A stretch of 64,000 bases of DNA. Source: Pectobacterium aroidearum. GTDB taxonomy: Bacteria; Pseudomonadota; Gammaproteobacteria; Enterobacterales; Enterobacteriaceae. A program made the translations under genes and the position numbers. The notes beneath the pieces were generated by a model. The model saw only the letters and a program-made list of their open reading frames with translations, was not told the origin of the DNA and searched no databases. Where the stretch lies: assembly GCF_015689195.1 (NCBI RefSeq), contig NZ_CP065044.1, forward strand, positions 4,588,001 through 4,652,000. The letters are read 5' to 3'. Positions 42,370-51,422 of this stretch are shown here, in pieces (position 1 is the first letter of the stretch; every line of letters begins with the position of its first letter).

Positions 42370-43810
42370 AATTTTATTGCCGCTGATTGGCTATCTGCTG
42401 CTGGTCTTCGGGCTGTCGGTCTATGCGTACCGTCGCCGTAAGGCGGGCAACTTTCTTAACGAATACTTCCTTGGCGGCCGCTCGATGGGCGGGTTTGTGC
42501 TAGCAATGACGCTGATCGGCACTTACGTCAGCGCCAGCTCATTTATCGGTGGACCGGGTGCCGCGTATAAATACGGCCTGGGCTGGGTGCTGCTGTCGAT
42601 GATCCAGCTTCCCACCATGCTGCTGTCGTTGGGTATTTTGGGGAAAAAATTCGCCATTCTGGCGCGGCGCTACAACGCTATCACGCTGAATGACATGCTA
42701 TACGCCCGCTATAACAGCCCGCTGTTGGTGTGGTTCGCCAGCATCAGCCTGCTGGTCGCGTTTATCGGCGCGATGGCCGTGCAATTCATCGGCGGCGCAC
42801 GCCTGCTGGAAACCGCAGCGAACATCCCTTACGACATCGGCCTGCTGATTTTTGGCGTCACCATCGCGCTGTACACCACGTTTGGCGGTTTCCGTGCCAG
42901 CGTGCTGAATGATGCGATGCAGGGCATCGTGATGTTGATCGGCACCGTCATCCTACTAGTCGGCGTGATCTATGCCGCTGGCGGTTTACACAGCGCGGTG
43001 GATAAACTGCAACAGATCGACCCAATGCTGGTCTCTCCGCAGGGCAGCGGCGGTATTCTGTCGATGCCGTTTATGGCCTCATTCTGGGTGCTGGTCTGCT
43101 TCGGCGTTATCGGCCTGCCGAACACCGCCGTCCGCTGTATCTCTTATCGCGACAGCAAAGCGCTGCACCGCGGGATTATTATCGGTACCATCGTCATCGG
43201 CATTCTGATGCTCGGCATGCATCTGGCTGGGGCGCTGGGCCGCGCCGTGATGCCAAATCTGACGATTCCCGATCAGGTGTTACCGGCGCTGATGGTCACC
43301 GTACTACCGCCACTGGCCGCCGGGATCTTTCTCGCTGCGCCAATGGCCGCTATCATGTCCAACATTAATGCGCATCTGCTTCAGGCTTCCGCGACGATCA
43401 TCAAGGATCTCTATCTCAGCGTACGTCCGCAGCAGATCCATAACGAACGCCGCATCAAGATCCTGTCCAGCATGACCACGCTGCTGTTGGGTCTGCTGGT
43501 GCTACTGGCTTCCTTACGGCCGCCAGATATGATCATCTGGCTAAACCTGCTGGCGTTTGGCGGACTGGAAGCGGTGTTCCTGTGGCCGCTGGTGCTGGGC
43601 CTGTACTGGGAACGCGCGAATGCCGCAGGTGCGCTTAGCGCCATGTTCAGCGGGGCGATTTGCTATACCTTACTGGCCAGCTTCAATCTTCAACTGGCCG
43701 GATATCACCCGATTGTGCCATCGCTGTTACTCAGCCTGATGGCGTTTATTATTGGCAACCGCTTTGGTCATAATCCACCAGCGCCAGTTGCCGCTTCATC
43801 TTCACTTTAA
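42359..43810 (+). CDS. panF: PanF, sodium/pantothenate symporter
   Basis: Sodium:solute symporter family member that imports pantothenate, the coenzyme A precursor. 483 residues (E. coli 483), about 12-13 membrane helices. Family motifs: [69 protein letters not shown] precedes the ATG within the yhdT end. 17 bases before prmA. Confidence 0.96.
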   Translation: MQIEILLPLIGYLLLVFGLSVYAYRRRKAGNFLNEYFLGGRSMGGFVLAMTLIGTYVSASSFIGGPGAAYKYGLGWVLLSMIQLPTMLLSLGILGKKFAILARRYNAITLNDMLYARYNSPLLVWFASISLLVAFIGAMAVQFIGGARLLETAANIPYDIGLLIFGVTIALYTTFGGFRASVLNDAMQGIVMLIGTVILLVGVIYAAGGLHSAVDKLQQIDPMLVSPQGSGGILSMPFMASFWVLVCFGVIGLPNTAVRCISYRDSKALHRGIIIGTIVIGILMLGMHLAGALGRAVMPNLTIPDQVLPALMVTVLPPLAAGIFLAAPMAAIMSNINAHLLQASATIIKDLYLSVRPQQIHNERRIKILSSMTTLLLGLLVLLASLRPPDMIIWLNLLAFGGLEAVFLWPLVLGLYWERANAAGALSAMFSGAICYTLLASFNLQLAGYHPIVPSLLLSLMAFIIGNRFGHNPPAPVAASSSL

Positions 43811-43827
43811 ATGTAATAGAGACTGCT

Positions 43828-44715
43828 ATGCCGTGGATTCAACTGAAAATAAACACCTCAGGAAATGTTGCAGAACAACTGGGTGACGCCATGATAGAAA
43901 GCGGTGCGGTATCCGTTACGTTTCAGGATACGCACGATACCCCGGTGTTCGAACCGCTGCCGGGCGAAACCCGCCTGTGGGGTGATACCGACGCGATTGC
44001 GCTGTACGACGCCGAAACCGACATGAATGACGTTATCGCCATACTGGAGCAAGAACCGCTGCTGGGCGTCGGTTTTAAACACAAAATCGAACAGTTGGAA
44101 GACAAAGACTGGGAACGTGAATGGATGGATAACTTCCACCCGATGCAGTTCGGTAAACGTCTGTGGATTTGCCCAAGCTGGCGTGACATTCCTGACCCAA
44201 CCGCCGTCAACGTCATGCTCGATCCCGGTCTGGCGTTTGGCACCGGTACCCACCCAACGACCGCGCTGTGCCTGCAATGGCTCGACGGACTGGATCTGGA
44301 AGGGAAAACCATCATCGATTTCGGCTGCGGTTCCGGCATTCTGGCGATTGCCGCTCTGAAACTGGGTGCCGCACGCGCTATCGGGATTGATATCGATCCG
44401 CAGGCGATTCAGGCCAGCCGCGACAACGCACAGCGCAACGGCGTCTCCGAACGTCTTGAGCTTTATCTGCCGAAAGACCAGCCTGCCGACCTGTCTGCCG
44501 ATGTCGTCGTCGCCAACATCCTTGCTGGCCCGCTGCGCGAACTGGCACCGCTGATTAGCGATCTACCTAAAGCGGGCGGCCACCTCGGCCTGTCAGGCGT
44601 ACTGGCGACGCAGGCCGACGGCGTCGCAGAAGCCTACACAGACAAGTTCACGCTCGATCCGGTGGCAGAACGCGAAGAGTGGTGCCGCATTACCGGTCAA
44701 CGCCGCGCGTCTTAA
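43828..44715 (+). CDS. prmA: PrmA, ribosomal protein L11 methyltransferase
   Basis: Trimethylates lysines and the N-terminus of L11. 295 residues (E. coli 293): substrate-binding domain 1-100, then a SAM methyltransferase with [11 protein letters not shown] (136-145), motif [11 protein letters not shown] (162-171) and catalytic-region [10 protein letters not shown]. Followed by a terminator. Confidence 0.96.
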   Translation: MPWIQLKINTSGNVAEQLGDAMIESGAVSVTFQDTHDTPVFEPLPGETRLWGDTDAIALYDAETDMNDVIAILEQEPLLGVGFKHKIEQLEDKDWEREWMDNFHPMQFGKRLWICPSWRDIPDPTAVNVMLDPGLAFGTGTHPTTALCLQWLDGLDLEGKTIIDFGCGSGILAIAALKLGAARAIGIDIDPQAIQASRDNAQRNGVSERLELYLPKDQPADLSADVVVANILAGPLRELAPLISDLPKAGGHLGLSGVLATQADGVAEAYTDKFTLDPVAEREEWCRITGQRRAS

Positions 44716-44732
44716 TCACGTTACCTCTTCCC

Positions 44733-44776
44733 GCTCCGCCCGCCGTGTACGCAACGGTGGGCGAGCTTCTTCTTGT
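44733..44776 (+). terminator. Terminator of yhdT-panF-prmA
   Basis: GCTC, GCCC and CCGT (from 44733) pair with ACGG, GGGC and GAGC (to 44766) with small bulges; the tail is TTCTTCTTGT. Confidence 0.7.
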
Positions 44777-44890
44777 TATACCTCATGATTTCTCCCGATA
44801 AGCTGGCGTATTATGCTGGCCGGCAAGTGACCGGACGCACCTGCGCCCGGCGCTCAACGATGCCGTATCATTATTTTTAAGGGATGAAAA

Positions 44891-45625
44891 ATGAAGGGTA
44901 AACTCTCTATCGTATTGATGCTGTCAGCCTGCTTTCCCGTACTGGCGGCCGATCCGGTACACTGGGGCTACGAAGGCAACGGCGATCCGGCGCATTGGGG
45001 AAAGCTGTCCCCAGACTTCTCGCTGTGTGAAACCGGTAAAAACCAATCTCCCATCAATATCCGTCAGGCACTGAACGCCCAGCACGACCCTTTACAACTA
45101 GCCTTCCTGCCAGGGACACAGCAAATCATCAACAATGGGCATACCGTTCAGGTTAACGTCGGTCCGGGGAATACACTGCTGTTGGATAACGAGACATTCA
45201 CCTTACAGCAGTTTCACTTCCACGCACCGAGCGAGAATGAAATTGACGGTAAACAGTTTCCGCTGGAAGGCCATTTTGTCTATAAAGACGCAAGCGGCGC
45301 GCTTACCGTTATCGCGCTGATGTTTCAGGAGGGAGAAGCCAATCAGCCGTTAGCCACGGCATGGCAGCAGATTCCAGCTCAGGTTAATCAGGCGGAGGAC
45401 GTGCGCACGCCAATCGCGATTCAGAGCCTGTTACCGACGTCATTAAACTACTATCGGTTTAGTGGGTCGCTCACCACGCCGCCATGCTCAGAGGGCATTC
45501 GCTGGCTGGTGCTGGATCACCCCGTCACCGCCTCTGCTGAACAAATCAACCAGTTCCGCGCGGTCATGCATCACGCGAATAATCGCCCCATACAGCCGCT
45601 TAATGGCCGCGTCATCATCCACTAA
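44891..45625 (+). CDS. cah: Periplasmic alpha-type carbonic anhydrase
   Basis: Interconverts CO2 and bicarbonate. 244 residues with a Sec signal peptide (about 1-19, SIVLMLSACFPVLA). Zinc ligands H109, H111 and H128 lie in QQFHFHAPSE and EGHFVYKD; conserved QSPINI (52-57) and LTTPPCSEG are present. C46 and the Cys of PPCSEG probably form the usual disulfide. E. coli lacks an alpha carbonic anhydrase, so this is an accessory gene between prmA and dusB. Confidence 0.95.
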   Translation: MKGKLSIVLMLSACFPVLAADPVHWGYEGNGDPAHWGKLSPDFSLCETGKNQSPINIRQALNAQHDPLQLAFLPGTQQIINNGHTVQVNVGPGNTLLLDNETFTLQQFHFHAPSENEIDGKQFPLEGHFVYKDASGALTVIALMFQEGEANQPLATAWQQIPAQVNQAEDVRTPIAIQSLLPTSLNYYRFSGSLTTPPCSEGIRWLVLDHPVTASAEQINQFRAVMHHANNRPIQPLNGRVIIH

Positions 45626-45635
45626 GCCACTCTAC

Positions 45636-45667
45636 GAGGCTGGTCTGACCGTCTGTCGGCCAGCCTC
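45636..45667 (+). terminator. Hairpin downstream of carbonic anhydrase
   Basis: GAGGCTGG (45636-45643) and CCAGCCTC (45660-45667), eight perfect pairs with a 16-base loop, 10 bases after the stop. No adjacent T-run. Confidence 0.5.
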
Positions 45668-45899
45668 CGCTCAATCACCGCCCTTTTTTACCGCATTAAC
45701 CAAGCATTTCACTGATAAATCCTTGATAGGCTGTGGTATCTCCACTCAAAATGACCGCGCTTACAGATAAAATTCTGTAAGCAGATGAATATTTTACCGA
45801 GCAAAAAACCAGCACAAAAACATAACATACTGTTAAATATGAATAATATTTTCATATGCTTCTACGAACTGCATTTTCATTGATCGATAGCCGTAAATT

Positions 45900-45951
45900 G
45901 GTCAAAGTTTGGCCTTTCATCTGACGTAAAAAATGCGTAATATACGCGCCC
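45900..45951 (+). promoter_or_regulatory. dusB-fis promoter with Fis-type operator
   Basis: -35 TTTCAT (45915-45920), 17-base spacer, -10 TAATAT (45938-45943), then a GC-rich discriminator ACGCGCCC typical of stringently controlled promoters; start near 45951. The symmetric GGTCAAAGTTTGGCC at 45900-45914 fits the Fis consensus and matches the position of the E. coli autoregulatory site. The sequence is very close to the E. coli fis promoter. Confidence 0.85.
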
Positions 45952-45981
45952 TTGCAGGCACAGTATGGTCAATTTTTGTCT

Positions 45982-46947
45982 ATGCACATTGGACAATTTC
46001 AGCTTACCAATCGTTTGATAGCAGCCCCAATGGCTGGTATTAGCGATCGCCCATTTAGAGCACTCTGTCACGCGATGGGCGCTGGAATGACCGTGTCTGA
46101 AATGCTTTCTTCCAATCCGGAAGTGTGGCGTTCGGACAAGTCGCGTTTGCGAATGGTTCATAGCGATGAACCGGGTATCAGAGCCGTGCAGATTGCCGGT
46201 TGTGACCCCGATGAGATGGCGGCGGCAGCGAGAATCAATGCTGATTCCGGCGCGCAAATCATTGACATCAATATGGGCTGCCCGGCGAAGAAGGTGAACC
46301 GCAAGATGGCAGGATCTGCATTGTTGCAGTATCCGGATTTGGTCAAACAGATCCTCTCTTCGGTGGTGAAAGCGGTAGACGTACCGGTGACACTGAAGAT
46401 CCGTACCGGTTGGGCACCAGAGCATCGTAACTGTGTAGAAATTGCCAAACTGGCTGAAGACTGTGGCATTCAGGCGTTAACCATTCACGGACGCACCCGT
46501 GCGTGCCTGTTCAATGGTTCCGCGGAATACGACAGCATTCGGGCAGTTAAGCAGGCCGTTTCCATTCCTATTATTGCGAATGGCGACATTACAGACCCGC
46601 ATAAAGCCAGAGCGGTTCTTGACTACACCGGGGCTGACGCCCTGATGATAGGACGAGCCGCTCAGGGAAGACCCTGGATCTTTCGGGAAATCCAGCATTA
46701 TCTGGACACAGGGGAGTTGCTGGCACCAATGCCGTTGGCAGAGGTCAAGCGCTTGTTGATCGAGCATATACGGGAATTGCACGACTTTTATGGTCCAGGC
46801 AAGGGATTTCGTATCGCTCGTAAGCACGTATCCTGGTATCTCCAGGAGCATGCCCCAAACGACCAGTTTAGGCGCACATTCAACGCCATTGAGGATGCCA
46901 GCGAGCAGCTGGAGGCGTTGAAGGCATATTTTGAAAATCTTGCGTAA
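45982..46947 (+). CDS. dusB: DusB, tRNA-dihydrouridine synthase B
   Basis: FMN enzyme that reduces uridines in the tRNA D-loop. 321 residues from the ATG at 45982, identical in length to E. coli. TIM barrel with [16 protein letters not shown], catalytic C100 in [12 protein letters not shown], and [19 protein letters not shown] longer frame from 45952 overlaps the promoter and is rejected. The ribosome-binding site is weak, as in E. coli. First gene of the dusB-fis operon. Confidence 0.96.
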
Positions 46948-46970
46948 ACAGAAAAAGAGCTGACAGAACT

Positions 46971-47267
46971 ATGTTCGAACAACGCGTGAATTCTGACGTA
47001 CTGACCGTTTCCACTGTAAACTCTCAGGCTCAGGTAACCCAAAAACCCCTGCGCGACTCGGTTAAACAGGCACTGAAGAACTATTTTGCTCAATTGAACG
47101 GTCAGGATGTAAGTGACCTTTATGAGCTGGTACTGGCTGAAGTTGAACAGCCACTGTTGGACATGGTGATGCAATACACCCGCGGTAACCAAACCCGCGC
47201 TGCCCTGATGATGGGCATCAACCGCGGTACTCTGCGTAAGAAATTGAAAAAATACGGCATGAACTGA
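46971..47267 (+). CDS. fis: Fis, nucleoid-associated DNA-bending protein
   Basis: Homodimeric growth-phase regulator that activates rRNA promoters, shapes the nucleoid and represses its own promoter. 98 residues, essentially identical to E. coli Fis: flexible N-terminus, dimer helices, and C-terminal [23 protein letters not shown]. 23 bases after dusB, intrinsic terminator downstream. Its likely targets include the rrn P1 promoter at the right of this window. Confidence 0.98.
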
Positions 47268-47290
47268 TACTAATCAGTTAAGCATTTGAA

Positions 47291-47326
47291 AAAAGGCGCT
47301 TTACCTCTTGGGTTAAGCGCCTTTTT
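47291..47326 (+). terminator. Intrinsic terminator of dusB-fis
   Basis: GGCGCTTTACC (47295-47305) pairs with GGTTAAGCGCC (47311-47321), one mismatch, flanked by AAAA before and TTTTT after. Confidence 0.85.
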
Positions 47327-47357
47327 CTTTGCCTTCTATTTAGGCTTCGACCTTAGC

Positions 47358-47562
47358 ATGGACGTTCTGAGCGGTGACGTCTGCAAGATGAGGGAGCCGT
47401 TGTTAATGACTAAAGTCACAACGATTGAATGCAAGGTTCCCGCACGCTGCTGTTGCTAAAGTGGAAAGTAGCCTTGAAGCTGATGAAACAAAGGCGCAAT
47501 GCATCGTCACTGCAGCAAAAAGCGAGGTCAAACGCCGCTGGCGCAAACAATCCAAAGACTGA
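47358..47562 (+). pseudogene. Possible small broken ORF downstream of fis
   Basis: An ATG at 47358 (or 47406 with GAGGGAG upstream) reads MTKVTTIECKVPA and soon stops at 47457. Skipping one C near 47445 joins it to a second frame reading AAVAKVESSLEADETKAQ and ending in the basic KSEVKRRWRKQSKD at 47562. The two halves together would give a 51-67 residue protein. Family unrecognised; the frameshift reading is inference. Confidence 0.3.
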
Positions 47563-47715
47563 CTGTTGTTACTGCTCTGGCTAGTGTTTAGCCTAGCATC
47601 TTCGTAACCTAACGTTGATAGCCAGCTCGGAGCCAAAAACGGGCACTACTTACAGCACAATTCATTAATCAGTTGGGGGAAAATTACTGTGTTTTGGGAG
47701 CAGCACAGTCGCTGT

Positions 47716-47741
47716 AAAAAAGCCCTTTACTATAAAGGGCT
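47716..47741 (-). terminator. Intrinsic terminator of the NACHT-like gene
   Basis: AGCCCTTTA (47721-47729) and TAAAGGGCT (47733-47741) form nine perfect pairs; on the minus strand a T-run (47716-47720) follows. It lies 20 bases past the stop of the gene to its right. Confidence 0.85.
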
Positions 47742-47760
47742 GATACATGTTGTATCCATC

Positions 47761-49842
47761 TCACTCAGAAAAGTTGATGGCCTGTTTTATATATTGCATG
47801 GTATCTGCTGAATAATTTTTCTTATTCACATCTAAAAATGAGGCTCCGGTGACACTCCCCAATTTGTTTGGCTCGAGATAATACATATGGCTTTCAGCAC
47901 TAATGACACCATCACTGATAAGTTTGGCTAAAAGAGCTCGTCCATCAACATCACGAAGCATGCGAACATGGTTAATTTTATCCTGAAGCCTTGCGAGCCT
48001 TCCTTTGCTATGAGAGCGAAATGCCATGACTATACGCCTAAATACCCTTAACGTATCAGCAACACGACCACTTGATTCATCATCAGAGAATTTGCTCGAA
48101 AAAGCAGACCATGGGTATGCTTCCGAAGAAGGCCAGCTAACGTAAAGTTCAGACCCAGGCCTTACGATTGGAACGTTGACAGGCTTGTCGCTTTTAAAGT
48201 TTTTAGCCTCAAGGATAACATTGGTGTTGGCTGCATCACTCTTTACGGATTTAACGATTATCCTCTCACTATGGATAATCAAATTATCACAAGAAATACT
48301 TACAGGTGAAAATAGCTCCAACTGATCGCTTGAAGAAAATTCAACATCTGAACTATCTGTATTTACAAAAACATTTCCAACCTTGCTTCCTAAAAGTAGG
48401 ACACCATACCCATCTGAAGAGAACTCTATCTCTTTAAATACATCATCTTCATTAAGAATGAACTCTATATTAAGAGAAAAATCATCATTATCATTAACTA
48501 TTAATGTCGCATTATCTGAGTTTTTAAGCTTTGATAATGCAGAATCAAATAACAGCCCAACATATTCGCTACTAATCTTAGAAGAGCCCTCTTCTGGTAA
48601 AGCTTCGACAAAGAAGTCAAATAGGAAGGGGTTGGGTGTAATTCGTCCAGAAAGGCAATAATTGCGAGCCGCTTTTGCTATATTCGATTTACCACTCTGT
48701 AAGGCATGAGCCAACACACAGGCTTCAAAAACTGAACTAGCACATTTTCTTCCCGCTCCATCCAAAAAAGGATGCTGGGGTAACATACTATTGACTGCAT
48801 CATCATAAACTGAAACAAGGTCACTGGTTAATACTGAATGGATTGGTATGGGCTCAATATTAAGAATATGGCAAGAAAGCTTATTCAGCTGTTCATCAGC
48901 AGTGTATAAATTATCTTTGAATGACTCAAATTTCTCTGACAATTGAGTCGTTAATTTCCCTTGTTCACGACTCAAAATAGCTTTGCATATATTGAGGAGC
49001 AACTCGCCACTGAGGATACTGGCCATTTCATCAGAAATTCTAGATGGATTAGATATGGTTCCGACAACCTTAGACACAGCATCTAGAACAGGCGCATACC
49101 CAAAGAACCGAGTTGACTCATTACCGGACACTTCTCTTAACGATGCAACAATTTCAGAAACAGACTTTTCATAAACAGGGTAATGGTCACGTAAAGCAGC
49201 CGGAAGATGCTTGTAGTCATTATTTGAAAAATATCTTTCAGACAATCCTTTTATCGACTCTAATATAAATAATGATGCTTCACACTCATTAAAGAACTCA
49301 ATATCAAAAACAGGGCAATCAATTCCGTGGACATCACTAAGGATCAACCAAGTCTCTTCTATTATACCAACCCTTCCAAATATTATTATAGGATTGGCAT
49401 TCCTCTTAGATACACTGTTCACATCTTCAAGAAAGTCTTCAAATGAATTTTGAGTTACCCGTAGTCTGGCCTCATCTAAAGAATCAATGACAAGTCCAGC
49501 AGTTCCTTCATTCCACTCATTAAGGATATCTTTATTAGCAAGACCACCGATAAGATAGTTCCCCGCTATTGTAGAAGCTTGTGATAAGTCTAAATATATA
49601 GCACCTGTCTGATTACTTAACTCTCTAGCCATCACTGACTTCCCTACAGCTCCAGGGGCACTTATCAAAATTATCTTAGCGCTGTCTATATCACCAAATA
49701 ACGACTCATTCAAAGTTAGTCTCGCAGGAATATATTTTTTACTATTTTTCTTGGTAAAAATCCAACCATTGGAGTCACAGTGATTAACTATAGGTTTAAC
49801 GTTACTAAGTAAAGCGGCAATGTTATTTAATGTGTGTGTCAT
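47761..49842 (-). CDS. NACHT-like STAND P-loop NTPase, unknown function
   Basis: 693 residues, not recognised as a named protein. The N-terminal third is a NACHT/STAND-type NTPase: Walker A APGAVGKS (62-69), Walker B LVIDSLDEAR (117-126) with the DE doublet typical of NACHT, and a sensor-like IIIFGRVG (152-159). A mixed helical region (about 185-440) follows, including FFGYAPVLDAVS. After that comes a strand-rich Asp/Ser/Asn-rich section (about 445-565) with beta-helix-like rhythm and a C-terminal helical domain (about 590-690). No signal peptide or membrane helix was seen. The DNA is much more AT-rich than its neighbours. Own terminator; AAAGGGGGG ribosome-binding site. Many bacterial NACHT proteins are antiphage sensors, so defence is a reasonable inference but unproven. 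Confidence 0.82.
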   Translation of the reverse strand: MTHTLNNIAALLSNVKPIVNHCDSNGWIFTKKNSKKYIPARLTLNESLFGDIDSAKIILISAPGAVGKSVMARELSNQTGAIYLDLSQASTIAGNYLIGGLANKDILNEWNEGTAGLVIDSLDEARLRVTQNSFEDFLEDVNSVSKRNANPIIIFGRVGIIEETWLILSDVHGIDCPVFDIEFFNECEASLFILESIKGLSERYFSNNDYKHLPAALRDHYPVYEKSVSEIVASLREVSGNESTRFFGYAPVLDAVSKVVGTISNPSRISDEMASILSGELLLNICKAILSREQGKLTTQLSEKFESFKDNLYTADEQLNKLSCHILNIEPIPIHSVLTSDLVSVYDDAVNSMLPQHPFLDGAGRKCASSVFEACVLAHALQSGKSNIAKAARNYCLSGRITPNPFLFDFFVEALPEEGSSKISSEYVGLLFDSALSKLKNSDNATLIVNDNDDFSLNIEFILNEDDVFKEIEFSSDGYGVLLLGSKVGNVFVNTDSSDVEFSSSDQLELFSPVSISCDNLIIHSERIIVKSVKSDAANTNVILEAKNFKSDKPVNVPIVRPGSELYVSWPSSEAYPWSAFSSKFSDDESSGRVADTLRVFRRIVMAFRSHSKGRLARLQDKINHVRMLRDVDGRALLAKLISDGVISAESHMYYLEPNKLGSVTGASFLDVNKKNYSADTMQYIKQAINFSE

Positions 49843-49896
49843 TTACCCCCCTTTCCCTTCGGAAATAGATTTTTCTAGATACTCCCATCTCAATCC

Positions 49897-50112
49897 ATGG
49901 TTTGTCTTCTTTCAGAGATACAACTTGGAGAGCTTCTGCCTCCAGGACTTTTTGAACCAACACATGAATGCACTGGCGCGATCGATGTCAAATCCGAACC
50001 AGAACATGGCGTAAGCCTAGTTAAAATATATGTGTTTCGCCAGAATGACAGGTTCCTTACCGAAAATAAGTACTCCGAAGTGAACAGCTCAAGCTACCTA
50101 GATACTTCTTAG
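49897..50112 (+). CDS. Short ORF of unknown function next to the NACHT-like gene
   Basis: 71 codons: hydrophobic start, then IDVKSEPEHGVSLVKIYVFRQND, polar end. No clear ribosome-binding site and no family recognised. It is divergent from the NACHT-like gene and convergent with the ASCH remnant. It may be a fragment of a lost gene; whether it is expressed is uncertain. Confidence 0.25.
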   Translation: MVCLLSEIQLGELLPPGLFEPTHECTGAIDVKSEPEHGVSLVKIYVFRQNDRFLTENKYSEVNSSSYLDTS

Positions 50113-50127
50113 TCACAGGCAATACTG

Positions 50128-50256
50128 CTATTCATTTTGCCCGTTAACACCTGCTTCCCGTACCAGTTGCAGCAGTTCATCCGCCAGCGCGGGACTGTCG
50201 CCAAATGACCAGCGTAGCGCGTCTGGGTATTGCTCTAATCCTTGCTTGCTCATCAT
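50128..50256 (-). pseudogene. Truncated ASCH-domain protein gene (N-terminal remnant)
   Basis: 42 codons starting at 50256 (GGGGA just upstream). The core YPDALRWSFGDSPALADELL is the characteristic beginning of ASCH-domain proteins, but the conserved continuation after the leucine/valine/arginine stretch is replaced by AGVNGQNE and a stop. Full-length relatives have roughly 140-160 residues. It starts 20 bases after the stop of the EEP-family gene on the same strand and was probably co-transcribed with it. Truncation by the adjacent insertion is inference. Confidence 0.65.
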
Positions 50257-50276
50257 CTTCCCCTGTTATACGACCA

Positions 50277-51422
50277 TCAGGTAATATCCACTTCTACCCA
50301 GAGCGCGGCATGGTCGGACGCCGCCGTGTCCCATGAGGTGACTTCCGGTAGCGGCGTAACGGGTTCCGCGCCCTCTTTGGCGGCAATTTTGTCGATATTA
50401 TAAATGCCCCGACGTTCGACTCCCCAGCCTACCACCGCCTGATGCAGCGGTGCAGATAAGAAAATGTAGTCCAGTTGGTTTAACCGAGCCCCTTTCTTTC
50501 CCCCAGCGAAATAGTAGGTGTAGCGCTCTTTTTCTGGGCGATCAGGGTCGATAACCGGGTGTAAATCCGACAGAGAAAACAGCGGAGCCAAGCTGTGCCA
50601 GGGGTTTGACGAATCCTCGTTCAAATCGCCGAGAATGACCACGTAATCCTTCTTGAGATCGTAAGTCTGTTGCACAATCTCCGCGACGCGTTCGGCCTGA
50701 TCGCGACGTTTCTCCGCCCCACGCTGCCGCTCTTCCTCCGTTTGACCGCTCTGGCTTTTGAAATGGTTACACAGAATATAAATCGGCTGTTTGAGACCGG
50801 CATCCAGCGTCACTTCGAGGCAGTCACGGCTAAATACGGGATCGAAACGCTTTCCGGCATCAAAAATATGCGTGCGGAGCTGAGCAATCCGATAGCGCGT
50901 CAGGCAGGCGACATCAATACCGCGCGGATCGTTCGGGCTGTCGATCATCACGAACTGGCTGAATTTACTGTCCCCCAGTACCTGATTGTTGAAATCACGC
51001 AGGACGTCCATATTTTCGACCTCAACGGCGCACAGAAGGTCGGCGTTAAGCAGGGTAATAATCTTGCCTGTATTCTTACGCTGCTGACTGCTAAATTCTT
51101 GAGCCTTAAATACGATTTCGCCGATCCAATCACCACGTCCCCGGCAGCTTTTATTAATTCGGAATCCGGTGCCGGCGTCCTCTTTTTTCCATCGCCCCAA
51201 CGTGCCTGCGTCAGTACGGATATCAATATAAGGGCGCAGTGCGATAGAAAGGCGGAACACCTGATCTTTCAGGGCATCATCGTATTGGGGCTGTTCAAGA
51301 AGATGCTGAAGCTGCCTGACCTGCTGCAATAAGGCGTCAATCTGCCGGGAATCAGGGAGGTTGAGAATCGCGGTACGGTGGAACAGGTTCTCGACGTTAT
51401 AGCTGGCGATACGGATCTTCAT
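50277..51422 (-). CDS. Endonuclease/exonuclease/phosphatase (EEP) family protein
   Basis: 381 residues, cytoplasmic, no signal peptide. EEP-fold metal and catalytic motifs: ASYNVENLF at the start, LLCAVEVEN, CNHFKSQ, VILGDLNEDSSNP, and the terminal ASDHAALWVEV. The family includes DNase I-like nucleases and phosphodiesterases, and the substrate cannot be told from sequence. AGGAGA precedes the ATG. Divergent from the transporter genes to the right. Confidence 0.85.
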   Translation of the reverse strand: MKIRIASYNVENLFHRTAILNLPDSRQIDALLQQVRQLQHLLEQPQYDDALKDQVFRLSIALRPYIDIRTDAGTLGRWKKEDAGTGFRINKSCRGRGDWIGEIVFKAQEFSSQQRKNTGKIITLLNADLLCAVEVENMDVLRDFNNQVLGDSKFSQFVMIDSPNDPRGIDVACLTRYRIAQLRTHIFDAGKRFDPVFSRDCLEVTLDAGLKQPIYILCNHFKSQSGQTEEERQRGAEKRRDQAERVAEIVQQTYDLKKDYVVILGDLNEDSSNPWHSLAPLFSLSDLHPVIDPDRPEKERYTYYFAGGKKGARLNQLDYIFLSAPLHQAVVGWGVERRGIYNIDKIAAKEGAEPVTPLPEVTSWDTAASDHAALWVEVDIT

